Assembly (NCBI RefSeq): GCF_026914185.1
Contig: NC_070574.1
Span: 3,224,501-3,288,500 of the forward strand
DNA: 64,000 bases
Source: Puccinia triticina
Lineage: Eukaryota > Basidiomycota > Pucciniomycetes > Pucciniales > Pucciniaceae
Direction of reading: 5' to 3'
Each line of letters begins with the position of its first letter. Position 1 is the first letter of the stretch. The notes under the pieces were generated by a model. It had not been told where the DNA came from. It saw only the letters and a program-made list of their open reading frames with translations, and did no database searches. Positions 1 to 11,200 of the stretch are shown piece by piece. The translations under genes were made by a program, and so were the position numbers.

Positions 1-163
1 GTCATCAAGAGGAGTGTGTCTCTTGATGACCGGTCTTGCCGGTCATTGAGAGGGGTGTGTCCGCTCGATGACCGGCCTGTGCCCGTCATTGAGTGTACTG
101 CCCTCGATGACCGGCCTGTGCCCGTCATTGAGTGTACTGCCCTCGATGACCGGCCTGTGCTGG
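1..163. repeat. GATGACCGG minisatellite array, left part
   Basis: Tandem units of roughly 35-40 bp built from a dyad: an arm reading GATGACCGG, a short spacer, and the inverted arm CCGGTCAT followed by TGAG or CAAG. Copies at 61-100 and 101-140 are nearly identical. The array starts before the window and resumes at 494 after a MITE insertion, running to about 556. No coding capacity is seen. Confidence 0.9.
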
Positions 164-493
164 CAACGGTGGGCCGTTACAGTTAAACGTAACTGTAAAG
201 TATTGTAAAGTATCAAAAAATAAGTTACAATACAGAAAGTTAAGATTATCGAGTGTATAAAATAAGTTAACTATAACACCCACGGGTGCAAAAATATGCA
301 AAAATACCCTAAATAACAGCAAATGTTGGCCATTTTTCATAGATACAGCCAAAAATGCATCGTAATTTATCGTAAAGTATCAAAAATTCAATATTTTTCT
401 TGATAAAATTAACACCATTTTCTTAAAAATAACGGTTGATGCGTTACGCGTTTAGGCCTAAATATCATAACGTAACACATCGGCCCACCGTTG
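164..493. mobile_element. MITE inserted in the minisatellite (330 bp, 13-bp TIR)
   Basis: Perfect 13-bp terminal inverted repeats: CAACGGTGGGCCG at 164-176 and its reverse complement at 481-493. They are flanked by a direct repeat GTGCTGG at 157-163 and 494-500. Removing the element and one GTGCTGG restores a normal minisatellite unit. The inside is AT-rich, with repeated short GTAAAGTAT-like words and no ORF. The target duplication (7 bp, or 8 bp with one mismatch) would fit a hAT-like mover, but the superfamily is not certain. Confidence 0.85.
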
Positions 494-974
494 GTGCTGG
501 TCATCAAGTGTACATACTGCCCTCAATGGCCGGCGCAGACCGGCCATCAAGGGGGGGGCTGGTTTTGGCGTGGCAGGGTGTTCACTCCATACCAGCCTGG
601 AGTGCCGGGTTGGGCACTCCAAATGGGGGCTGGTTTTGGAGTGAACAATCCTCCACTCCAGAAATATTGGAGTGGTCCGGAGTTCATGCCTTTTTTGGTG
701 TGCATCCGGCATTTCTTTGGCGCGCCTAAAGCCTGACCCTTGATATATTCCAGGAATACATATCTCATTGGGGCCTGCAAAATACACCTTGACTTGCAAC
801 GGCTGCCCAGCAAAAAATCAAACACAGCCTCAGCAACACCATCCTCATCACTTCCCATCCTCACACTCTTACTGGAAATGCACCCAGCCTCAAACCAGCC
901 GCCAAAGGACCAACAATCACTGCTGCAGATCAACCCCACCAATCAGCAGCAGCAGGTTACTCCAAGATTATAAC
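494..974. other. Minisatellite tail and non-coding repeat DNA
   Basis: The minisatellite continues to about 556. It is followed by a block (560-735) with repeated ACTCCA/TGGAGT words and the string CCTTTTTTGGTGTGCA, which also occurs near 18254 at another array. From 740 to 974 no supported gene is seen. A weak minus-strand reading is interrupted by stops. Confidence 0.5.
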
Positions 975-1081
975 TGTTGAGTTGTCTGTTAGTCTGCTAC
1001 CATGATGTATCACCACAGTATGGAGGGCTGTCGGATTGACCCATGAGCACTACCAACCAACCACCCAGCTGGCAGCCACAA

Positions 1082-1167
1082 GCGTCTGTAGTCTAGTTGG
1101 TAAAGGCAGCACTCTAGTATGTGTCTCAGCATAGCTGAGGTCGTGAGTTCGACTTTCACCAGACACA
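1082..1167 (+). other. tRNA-like sequence inside the 5' LTR of TRIM 1
   Basis: A cloverleaf can be drawn: acceptor GCGTCTG/CAGACAC with one C-A mismatch, a D arm containing the A-box-like TAGTCTAGTTGG, an anticodon loop reading CTAGTAT, a long variable arm with a perfect 6-bp stem (CTCAGC/GCTGAG), and a T arm with the B-box-like GTTCGACT. The long variable arm is of class II (Ser/Leu) type but the apparent anticodon AGT is not. It is therefore probably a tRNA-derived RNA polymerase III promoter in the LTR and not a working tRNA. The copy in the 3' LTR is at 1505-1590. Confidence 0.75.
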
Positions 1168-1189
1168 TCTTCATTTTACAGTCTCTACA

Positions 1190-1201
1190 GGTTATGAGCC
1201 C
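1190..1201 (+). promoter_or_regulatory. Primer-binding site of TRIM 1 (half-tRNA iMet)
   Basis: GGTTATGAGCCC abuts the 5' LTR. It is complementary to GGGCTCATAACC, the anticodon arm of eukaryotic initiator tRNA-Met (anticodon CAT), and not to a tRNA 3' end. Priming from an anticodon-arm fragment is known from Drosophila copia and yeast Ty5. Confidence 0.85.
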
Positions 1202-1612
1202 AGAGCTACCTGAGCGCTACTCGCTTACAATAGAGACTTGATGAATTTGTGAATGCTTACTTGTAAGACCACGCAAAACCCCTATAAGCCTACATCTAGA
1301 TCACGGGTTCAATCCCTACGCTGATCATCTTTCCTGGGTCTCATTCCCACTCTCTCTTGGGGTCAATCCCCACTTCCCATCATGTAGCAAGGGGGGGTGT
1401 TGAGTTGTCTGTTAGTCTGCTACCATGATGTATCACCACAGTATGGAGGGCTGTCGGATTGACCCATGACCACTACCAACCAACCACCCAGCTGGCAGCC
1501 ACAAGCGTCTGTAGCCTAGTTGGTAAAGGCAGCACTCTAGTATGTGTCTCAGCATAGCTGAGGTCGTGAGTTCGACTCTCACCAGACACATCTTCATTTT
1601 ACAGTCTCTACA

Positions 1613-2805
1613 ATAACCACATCAATCTCCTCCAACACTTCCATTGCAAACGTATCCCTGAGCATGTGGTCCACGCCAAGGGATTGAGTGCTCTTAGGCT
1701 ATGTTGAAGTCACCCATGATATCTCTGATATCTTTTGTGTAAAACTGCAATAAAACCCCAGTGGTTGCAGATTCTCACTGTTGGTGTTGAAAGAAGGTTG
1801 ATCCTTGTAATTTCTCAGTCAATATCAAGACCAAGGAAGGTATTGCCTCTCCGATATCTCACCAATCCAAACCACTCTACTTACCCCTTTTGGCTTCTTG
1901 CCACGCTCTGAACCAAGAAATAAATTAACAAATTCCTCTTCCTTTGTGTTGTTGTCTTGTGTTTATTTTATGCTAAAAGACATGTACTTTGCGCACCCTG
2001 AGATGGAAATAAACGGGCTTGTGGACTGCCCTTGGTATGAAACAGACAAAAAATTGGTCAGGTTGTGTTTTGAGCCCATGGACTCAATTACAAAATAAGG
2101 ACCTGAGTGCCAATTGTAGATTTTTCAGGCAGCCCAGACCAGTTTATTGCCTTCAGGCAGCCCAGAACAGTTTGTTGCCTTTTTTTTACTGTCCTGGGGC
2201 TGTGCTGAAGCTGTGGCCTCCATATTGGAGGGAGGAGGAAAGAGCGCCCGAGGAAAAAGGCTCGGGGGCAGGAAGATGGACAAGAGACCCAGAAAGAGGG
2301 TCTAAACTGCTAGCTATGAGAAGGAAAAAAGCTTCTCACTACAGGAGACTCACTGGGTCTCAGGAAACAGCGCGCAGAGAGCTGATAATCTTAATTTCTA
2401 ATCTATCCGGGATATATAAGCTATTGGGGAATGGGGACAAGCTGTGGGACAGAAGGTGAAGATGCATATGCATCTGAAAGGAGAGGAAAGAGTGACAGGC
2501 ATTGAAAAGGGGAGAGAAAGGAGAGAGCCGTGAAATTCCAACAGGTTGAATTAGCCAAAGAATTATGCATTGGATTTTCAGCGGCAAAGCCGCCTTGGCC
2601 TCTAGTTCAACTATTATCACCCAACCCCCAAAAAAGGCAATGTGGACACACTTCCTTTTTAGGTACAAAGGGGACCATTTTTATCTAAAAAGGCAATGTT
2701 TATGAATTACCATTGTGTTGGGTCTGGTGATATGTGATTGAGATTCTTCATATAAATTCAAAAGCAACCTAGAGCAGATTGTGTGAGGAATAGCTGTGCA
2801 TCCAA
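1613..2805. other. Intergenic stretch without a supported gene
   Basis: Right of the TRIM, short open frames exist on both strands but none shows a recognisable domain or clear splice structure. A minus-strand reading at about 1620-1690 looks codon-like for some 20 residues and may be a remnant of a gene split by the TRIM; this was not established. The 3' flank of the cysteine-rich gene follows. Confidence 0.4.
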
Positions 2806-4489
2806 CTATTCACAATCTATATTTAAACAACACTCTATCAAACCGCAACAGCATCCACAAGCACATTCTCCAGAGTCTTTAATAATTTGCCAGGGAATAT
2901 TTAATACTTCCCAAATGATTTTCCCCAGGAAATCTTTGGATTCCACACATAAAGACAAGATGGCTTCCGGCGAAGGCATGACCTCCGAGCATTGGGTGAG
3001 AGTGGATGTGAGTCCTTCTGCAACTTTATCAGCGCTAGGAAGGCATTGGAAACATGTATCTGGATCAGGCGAGCTACTGGTTGAAATTAAGGGTTCAGTA
3101 CAAACTCCACTACAACATCCTGGATCAGCAGAAGATTCAGGTGGTTCACTTGAGGGAATTGAAGATGGGGTAGCCCCAGATGGTGGATTTGTTAAAACTG
3201 GAGGTGGGGCGGGATCTGATGGTTGATTTGCACGTTCACCATCCATCCTGCCCATCTGGTAGTAGATTAATGCATCTCCAGTAGAATCATAGTGACCTCT
3301 GCGGTCTGGCCCGTTGTCAATGTAGTATGGCTTGTTTTTCTTTTCACGTTTTTTACAAAAGCAACAATCTAATCCTTTTTCTGCTGCTTTTTCTTTTTTT
3401 TCTATCAGCCAATCTTTTTGCAGTCTTCCAACCTGGACCATGCGAACAACACAATCATTGATGGCCCTTTCATCACACCAGCAGAAGAAATGTTTTATTA
3501 GTTGACCAAACCTCTCAGCTATTATTTTGCAATTGACTAACTTGTGGGTAGTGCATGGACCTAAGGGCTGATGAGGAAGTTCTTTTTCTGAATATCGGAA
3601 TCTCCTTTTTACTGTTTGATCATGGGCTTGTGGGGGGAGGGAGCTTGATGCTTCTCCTGATTTGTCCTGGGGTGGTTTTTTGGGTGGAAATGATTGCCTG
3701 AGAGGATCAAAATCCATCCCAGATCCATGGTAGTCTTTGGCATCCCTGTTGAAAGCACGCTGCTGTACTGGAGGTACCATCATAGAAGGTCTCCTGGCTC
3801 CTGTTTGAATTTCTGGGTGTTGACCTGTTTTTGTGTCATTCCAGAAAAGATTTGTGGCCAAGGTGAAGGGTTTATGCAGAAAAAATTGGGGGGGGGGGGG
3901 GGGTGGAAAAATCAATTTTTGGAGTTTTATGATTTGACCATGTGCTGTGATGTGATTGGTACATGATGACAAATTTCACTTACCCATCTCTCTTTGTAAC
4001 CCTGGAGCTGAAATGACAATCCATCAGATCAAAATCAGCTATCCAGTAGAAACAAAGCATAAATCCACATGAACCTTACCTAGTTCATCATTAGTACCTA
4101 TATGAAATTTTGTAATTTCTCCTTCTGTGTCTTTCACTCTTCTCTGTCTCAATGGCATGTTTTGAATATCTTCATGATGAATATCAGAACATTTTGGAAT
4201 TAGATAGAGAATGATTTTTTTTGGTTGATTGCGCAGAAGTCAGTCTGGTTGGCAAGAGACAGTTATAGGTAAGATTTCCCAATTACATACCATCCCCACT
4301 GCTTGCTGTGTGAACTATTTTGTCCAAATTGCAGGACATGCTCCTCTTTCTCAAGAGGGTGGTAATTGGGGAACCCAAGGGACAAGATATTCCCTCATTA
4401 AGAGTGCCCCAAATGTTGCCACCAACAGGCAAAGCTAACATTGATGGAGCCTTGAAAAAACCCACAAATAGTAGTAACTTCAAAAAAAT
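2806..4489 (-). pseudogene. Cysteine-rich, probably secreted protein, copy A (start codon lost)
   Basis: I do not recognise the family. Four exons read in one frame: 4489-4291, 4169-4080, 4007-3984 (only 24 nt) and 3824-2806, total 444 codons. All introns are GT-AG, and the poly-G tract near 3889-3903 is intronic. Compared with copy B at 24789-26477, the expected ATG is ATT here (4489-4487), so the hydrophobic leader KLLLFVGFF has lost its start. A downstream Met (residue 17) could still be used and would shorten the leader. The middle has a Cys/Lys-rich block (GLDCCFCKKREKK) and the C-terminus ends in a Cys cluster, CACGCCCGLIECC. The leader and cysteine content suggest a secreted, effector-like protein; this is inference. 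The long minus-strand ORF start inside intron 3 is not the real N-terminus. Confidence 0.6.
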
Positions 4490-5420
4490 CTCTAAAAATA
4501 TGATCTATCTTTCCGGCCTAACTTCTTGATCGTAGTTGTCGCAAAGTTACAAGCGGGGAAGATGAGTATGAATGGGGGGAGCGGAAGAGCCAGGCAGCTT
4601 AAGTTCTCATGTGCAAAAAATAGGAAGGCATGACTTGTCTGCACATCATCCCAGGCACATCGTTTTGTACGTAGCAACATGTATGTTATCCAAATGTAAC
4701 CCTGAAGCAGCTTATGTATGTATCCTTAATATTGCGCGCCGCTTGATCACAAGAAAATTGACACTGCAATCCTTGGTGAGACGTGTGTTGATAAGCATGT
4801 CACTCGCCATTCAAGTTTCCCTCCCCCAAGATCCATTGGTTTGGATAGGTTAGGATAAACCCGTTAGCCCATCACATGTTTGGTTTTACTCAAGGTCTCA
4901 ATCTTGTCTGAGGTGCTGATTCACACACACACCTCGGTGTAGTTTCTAGTAGTTTACTGACCCAGAGTACGGTAGACCACCAGTCACGCTGTAGTTAGCC
5001 AATGTCACAACGCGTCAATGAAACATTTGTTTCATACAAAAGCGGGTGACGTGTCCACCTCTTGAAAGTCACGGCCGAAGGTAAGATAACTGTATCCATA
5101 TTAGGTGTTAGACGTACATTACCCCGGAGAATCAAGCAGGGGATGAGATTACAATTGCTGGATTTATATCAAAATTAAATTTCGTGTCTGTAGCTGTAAT
5201 GTAAAAAACCTAACAAATGACAATGGTGTTTTGATGTGAATCAACTTCGGATAAGGAGACTAAACAAATAAAAAATGTGATGTAAGCAAAAAAAAAGAGC
5301 ACAGGGTAGGAAGCTGTACACTAGAAAAAAGAAGAACTGAAACTCGTTTGGGAAAAAATATGACGATGGACTACCAAGAAGAGACAAAAAAAGCGCAAAT
5401 AAATTAAAAAGGATGAGGAA
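4490..5420. other. Duplicated intergenic segment (copy A)
   Basis: This interval separates the cysteine-rich gene from the RUD3 remnant and is largely alignable with 26478-27409 in copy B, with small indels. No gene is supported here. It would include the promoter of the cysteine-rich gene and the 3' flank of the RUD3 fragment. Confidence 0.6.
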
Positions 5421-6215
5421 TCACTGCAAAAAGATATGATGCTTATGAAGATTCAGAAGTTGGTCGAGTCGGAGTGGATAGAGTAGATAGAGTGGATCCA
5501 GGCGATGAAGGTAATTTGACGCCGTCAGGTGATTTGCGGGTGGAGATGGGAGACCTCGAGGGGTTACTGACGGTGGATGGTGAGTTGAGGGATAGGTTGG
5601 AGAGGGGGTTGTAGTGGGACTAGCCGCATTGGCTTCGCGGAGCAAGAATGAGACCCATTGGTTGGTGATCGTGTGATCATTGTCTCCCAACGTATCCCGT
5701 CCGGTCCCCAATGGAGAATTTAGCCCTGCATTCTGACGTGAACTTGAGTGTTGTAATCCGACTTGTTCAAGTTGATCTTCGTTCCAGGATAAGTTGCTTG
5801 ACAGTAAAGAAAGCATCTCGAAACGTTTTGTGTCTTCGCTTGGAGTGAGAATGAATGAAATCAACACATTTGTGACCCCAAATCAGTCATAGATGGAAAT
5901 ACAGCGTCAGGGTGACCATCCAAACAAGTTTCTAGAGTGGAGCAATCAAAAAACAGAGCTCACCGGTCAACACTGTGTTCTGTACTGTCTGTCCTCAATC
6001 GACGAAGAGCCTTAGTCAGATGCTCATTCAGTATGACCGCTGGAGGGGACCAACGGGTACATCCACATCAATGTGAGCGTAGGATAGGCATATCTGATTG
6101 GAACAAACAACTCACCTTCATGCCAAAGCTTCCCAACCAGCAAATTCTTCTCCTTCAGTTCTTTTTTCAGTGATTCACACAGTGCTGCCCCTGATTTGCT
6201 GGCCGCAAGTTTAGC
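5421..6215 (-). pseudogene. RUD3: Truncated RUD3 copy (3' exons only)
   Basis: This matches exons 4-6 of the complete RUD3 at 27410-29209, including the GRAB-domain exon and the Ser/Pro-rich tail. Exons 1-3 and the upstream region are absent: similarity stops just beyond the exon 4 splice acceptor at about 6225. A small deletion (compare 5871-5890 with 27862-27893) removes the acceptor and first codons of the last exon, so the GRAB domain could not be joined in frame. It is a dead partial duplicate. Confidence 0.85.
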
Positions 6216-6225
6216 CTATCTAGAT

Positions 6226-6782
6226 GGTGAAGAGTTGAGATATCAGGATATGGCGAGAATGAGATGGAAACTCCCCCAAGGGAGAAACAAGATTACACCA
6301 ATAGTAGAGTATATATATACAATATGATTATGTTATTGGTTTGGTGAGAAAGAAAGTATAAAGCCATAATGAAAAATCCAAGTTTTAAAGACACAGTTTT
6401 GCCACAATTAAAAAAATCAAGATCAAGGGTTCCCCCTGTAAAAACACAAAATCAAAAAAAAAAAAAAATCAAGGGTTTCCCAAATTTACAAAAGGTTATA
6501 AACAAGACCACAAATTCACCTCCCAATAAACATACATACAAAAATAAGCTGATATAATACAAAAATAACAAAATTGATCACATGCAAACCTCAACCAGCC
6601 TTCCAACATCAGCAAAGCTGTGCCCACAGGCACAACACCCAGCTCGTGTCAAGTGCACGGGTCATAAGTGATGGCCGTGAAGGCCCCCAGCCCGCAGCAA
6701 AGGCTGCAGACCAGTGGGGGGCCCACTCTTTAGCCCCTCAGACTGTGCAAGTGCAACAGCGGAGGTGGTGAGGGCAATCCCT
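6226..6782. other. AT-rich stretch and possible LTR-element remnant
   Basis: From 6226 to about 6580 the sequence is AT-rich with poly-A and TA runs and no gene. From 6580 to 6782 it is more GC-rich and ends in a purine-rich tract (GGAGGTGGTGAGGG) just before the LTR that begins at 6783. That is the position of a polypurine tract, so this may be the 3' internal end of a decayed LTR retrotransposon. Confidence 0.35.
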
Positions 6783-7632
6783 TGTGGTAGACACTTTTGT
6801 TCTGGATGGAAAAATTAAAAAAATTCTGGTTTACATATGTGGTTTTACATTACACCCTCTTTTGATATACACACCCCCTTCAGTTTACATACACAGTTGT
6901 ACACAACTGCATTTATATAGATTACATACTACCCTTTTACATACATCTGAGTGTATATATGCGGCTATGTAGCAACCAGCCAGCCTCAAATGTGGCTGTG
7001 TAGCAACCACAAGCCACTTATTACAGCAACCTAGCAACCACAAGCCACATTAATAAAGCGGCATAGTAACCATGGGTCTGTGCAAGTCACTCAAGCAGAC
7101 TACACAGCAATACAGAAAGCTGTGCAGGTCACTTGAGAAGACTCCATAGCAACCAGAGGGCTGTGTAAGCCACACTTGTAACTAGATCACCAGCTAAATT
7201 TGCTCATGTATACACTGCCACACTGTACATATCTGTATTTGCACAGAATTTGTAAAGGCACACCAGCCAAAACCCCTCATGTACATAGACCACCAGCAAA
7301 AATGCCTCACATTTTCCTACATAAGGAGGGGCTCTCTCTTCCTTTTTCCCCTATCCAAAGAAGGAGATCATTCCCCCCCACAAGATTCAAATAAATTGTC
7401 ACCCTCACACTCTCTGCCACATAATAAAAAACTAGATTTATATCTTGGAATACACAGTCCATTGTGAGCCACTTGTGAGAAAAGTATTCAACTACACTAG
7501 ACCACTGTCTTCTTGCTTCCAGCCTAGCTGGGGGTGTTGTCAGTCTTTGTCTTTCAGAGAGGCAGGGGTTTCCCCACACATACTTCTCTAAATTCAGCCA
7601 TAAGAGGTGCAAACCGCTTTTGGAGTCTCACA
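6783..7632 (+). mobile_element. LTR of a rust-type LTR retrotransposon
   Basis: About 850 bp starting TGTGGTAG and ending GAGTCTCACA. It is related to the better delimited solo LTR at 30543-31357: both share the start TGTGGTA, a core reading CCTCACATTTTCCTACATAAGGAG or similar around a TATA-like site (about 7305-7330), and the terminal GAGTCT(C/T)ACA. No matching target duplication was found, so it may be the 3' LTR of a truncated element. Confidence 0.55.
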
Positions 7633-7974
7633 CCGTCCTCTGGAATTACAGCGGCAGAGGATGCCCTGGGGATTATCCAAACACACAAGAGCACCCCCTC
7701 TTATACATGCTCCACCAGCAAGCTCGCCTCAACTTCCCCTTGACTCCGCCCTGCATGCCTCAGAGCATCCGCATTGGTTGCCTTAAACCCCACGCTAAGC
7801 CAAATTTAGCGACAGAAACACCACATTGGTGTTGGTAAGTCCCCCGCTATCGTCAAATATTTTGGCTTTTGTCGATAAAGGTCACCAAATCTGGCAACAC
7901 TTATTGACGAAGTTATGGCTGCGCATCCCTCCCCCAGCCAGCTCCGCATTGCTCCAACTTTGCCCCAAGAAGGA

Positions 7975-8288
7975 CATACAGCTCTCAATGACCGGTTAAC
8001 CATTCATTGAGAGGACATAAAACCTCTTGATGACTGGTTAACCATTCATTGAGAGGACATACAACCTCTTGATAACCGGTCAGACCGGTCATTGAGAGGA
8101 CTCAACGCTACATAGTCAAGCCTGGCCCAACCCTCTCAATGACCAGTACAAACCAATCATCAAGTGTACTCAAGCTGTTTGATGACCAGTCTGACCGGTC
8201 ATCAAGAGGATATAAAACTTCTTGATGACCGGTTAGACCAATCATCAAGGGGACTCAAGGCTACATAGTCAAGCCTCTTGATGAACGG
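7975..8288. repeat. GATGACCGG minisatellite, left half
   Basis: Tandem dyad units such as CTCTTGATGACCGGTTAGAC followed by the inverted arm. The array is interrupted at 8288 by the LTR element and resumes at 11892. Units alternate TTGATGAC and TCAATGAC in the arms, the two C-to-T derivatives of TCGATGAC. Confidence 0.9.
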
Positions 8289-11200
8289 TGTGGTGAACAA
8301 AAGAGATCACTGCGCAGAATTTTCAGGACCTCCACTGCTCCAAGATGATTCCCGGGTAAAGTCGGGTGATCTGGGAAACTCCGCTCCGCTCCGCAAGTAC
8401 GTGTAGGGGAATCATGATCCAAAGGAATGAGTCAAGTAACATATAAATAACCTCAAAGATACGTAGAAAAGTCGTAATCCACCGTTAAATCCCCCATAAA
8501 GTACACACAAAACAACTCCGCCATAAGTAAAAAATAATATCCCTCCGTAAAGAATCCGTAACCAAGTAATAATAAGAACAATCACAGATCAAATGGATGG
8601 ATTGATGGGGGAAAAACTCCCCCCCCCCCCCCCCCATCTCCGTACAAAAAGAGAAAACCATGTGAGAAAGAAAACCATCCTCCTCCACCCGCCTCTCACG
8701 CATGCCATCCACCAAGCCCCGCTCCCACAACCACGCACGTCATCCGCCCATTCCGCTCTCACACGGATCTTCTGTCTACATCACCGCACGTCATTGCCCA
8801 TTGTTGGACTCCTCTCGCCTTAGCTTCCTCGCCCCTGTCTAGCCTTCAATGCCGGGATCCCACACGCCGCCTCCGCCCCAGCTACGCCCGCTGACGTAGC
8901 CCGCTTTGGCTGCCACGGCTTCCCCCGGTCACAGCCTATACTATCCAGTCCGCGCTGGCCTGCTTAAGTTGAGTCCAGCTCCGCCGCCGCCGCACTGCTG
9001 ACATAACCCTGCGCTCCGCCTCATGAACATTTTCCGCACTGTGCCGCTCCACGCCAGCCTTGCGGAATCCGCAGCCCGCAATCTCCGCAAACCCGTGCGG
9101 ACAAATCCGGGTCCCCGACCCGGTTTTAGCATCACATCCACCCCAGACTTGGAGTCCTGCCCCCAGGACTCCCATACACGTCAAATAAACAACGCCCAAC
9201 ACCCGCGATCGCCTGTACACGACCCGTGAGCCAACCCGTCATAACTGTTGATCAACAACCCAACAAAAGAAAAAGAAAAGGAAATATGAAATGCAACGCC
9301 TGTCGGACCCGCGGAGTTACCTGTATCTGTCAAGATCCGACCAAGGCCTGCAACCTCTGTTGCCAACTGAAGAAGAAATGCTCTCTCCTTCCGTCCGATC
9401 CAGAAAATCCAAGAAAACAATCCGCCGCTAACAAAGGGCCTAGCCGTCCATCAAAAACCCGAAAGACGGACCTTCCACCCTCATCTCCTCTGATTTCGAC
9501 TCCATCAAAACCGTCTACGCCCGAGCTCGGAACCCCTCCTCCTTGAGAGAAATCCAGCCAAACCCATCGTTCCGCACATACACCACCTCGTTGACAATCA
9601 TCATCTCCTTGAGTTTCCAATTGCACTCGTAACATGCTGACACCCCAGCCCGTCCGTAGCCACTATGCTACCCCCACAGCCTGGGCCAACTCCGTGTGTT
9701 GTTGGAGCCAGAATCACAACCTATGCAAGCCTCTAGTTGATGAACGCTTTGCAGAACGCCTCGCCACTGGTCTTCGCGCTCAAGAACAACGCCAGAAAAC
9801 CGCCCATCCGCCTCATCAAGAGGCATCTCTTCACACTCCGCCTTCTCAAAAGGCACCGTATCAGTCGCAGCCGCAAGCACCGCACCACCAAACTCCTCCA
9901 TCTCCGATCCCTCGTCGCAAGCGCCATATCTCAATAGACGATTCTCCGCCCCATTCTTCGGCTCCGAATCAAAATCACTCGTCTGTTCCACGTAAGTGCC
10001 TTAGTCTATCTTTCCGCTCCGTTTGCCGTTGATTGTTGTCTCCTAACTCTTTTTGCTGTAAGCCAAACACGCTCCCAACACCGCACCGGCTGCCAAACGG
10101 TCCTCTACACCCGCAAATTCACCAGAAGGGACCAACGTCCACGATCCTGACTCCGCTCCTCAAGACGCCACTGAGCCACCTTGTTCCGCAAACACCCGCA
10201 ACACCGCTCCGCCAGAGTCCCCATCTCCGCCTCTGTCTAACAATCTGCGCCTCGCCGCCGACCCCAACTTCCTCAGGGCCTACGAAGAGCGTGTTGTTGC
10301 CGAGCGCATTGAAGAACTCCATCAACACATTGAGTTTCTGCTTACTCGCTCCAATCTTCCGCCGCCGGACCGTGTTCGCTACTTCACCGGTATCCTCCGC
10401 TCAGATCAAGTTTTCCGCACACGCGCCATCGATGTTCTCCCCATTCAACCACTAGATCCCGCCAACGACGCTCCTCAAGATCACGCCTGCCACGGTACTA
10501 GTTTGTAGTAACAGACCCGCCGTTCCTTTCTTATCATTTGTCCATATCTTGTCTTGTATATAGCTAAAAACAGTCCCGCTGTAATAAACACGTAAAGAAC
10601 ATTCGCTCCGCTTAAGTCCCGCGCCTCGTGAGTGATCTCCAAAAAAAAAGAAACAATGCTTCGCCGTAAATGACCGTAAGTGAATCATCCATAATGCGCC
10701 CGGTCCGTCACCACCCGACACCAGCGCCATAAATCCGTAAAGCATGAATAAATAGAATCCGTAACAAACACCGCCCTCAACGCTGCCGCAATAGCTACCA
10801 AAAGCCCAGCCAATATCCAATGAAGAGAATACCACGCCACCCAGTGTCCGACGAAAAGAACCCTGCACCGCCTTCCGTCAAGCTCCGCAACGCCTCCGTC
10901 AACGCAAAACCAACCTCCGCAATGTATCAAAAAAAAAAAAAAAGCAACAAAAGTCCGTGATCATAGAAACGCCATACCCCCACCCCAGACTTGAAACCGC
11001 CGACCCCGGCGGCCCAACCGCAAAGCCAAGAGCCGATTTCCGCCAAACGAGACGACAAACCGGCCAGACCCCCACTTGTGGGGAAAAAAAGAGGTCACTG
11101 CGCAGAATTGTCAGGACCTCCGCTGCTCCAAGATGATTCCCGGGTAAAGTCGGGTGATCTGGGAAACTCCGCTCTGCTCCGCAAGTACGTGTAGGGGCAT

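Larger units (their letters stand above)
975..1612 (+). mobile_element. TRIM-type miniature LTR retrotransposon, family 1
   Basis: Two 215-bp direct repeats (975-1189 and 1398-1612) differ at only three positions. Each starts TGTTGAG and ends CTCTACA. A 5-bp target duplication ATAAC flanks the element (970-974 and 1613-1617). A 12-nt primer-binding site, GGTTATGAGCCC, directly follows the first LTR (1190-1201), and a run of seven G (1391-1397) lies directly before the second as polypurine tract. The 208-bp interior has no ORF, so the element depends on proteins made elsewhere. The few LTR differences indicate a recent insertion. Confidence 0.93.

Noticed and set aside
1082..1167. Functional tRNA gene
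   Set aside because: Acceptor mismatch, variable arm and anticodon disagree, and the sequence is part of duplicated LTRs. It is kept as a tRNA-like promoter.
974..1690. Minus-strand host gene interrupted by TRIM 1
   Set aside because: A codon-like stretch exists right of the TRIM, but joining it with the left flank gives stops and no recognisable domain.
2783..3226. 147-codon plus-strand ORF
   Set aside because: Antisense to the last exon of the cysteine-rich gene, whose four exons splice in frame in both copies.
3825..3972. N-terminus MSSCTNHITAHGQ of the long minus ORF
   Set aside because: This part lies in the intron before the last exon (GTAAGT donor at 3983, AAACAG acceptor at 3825) and includes the poly-G tract.
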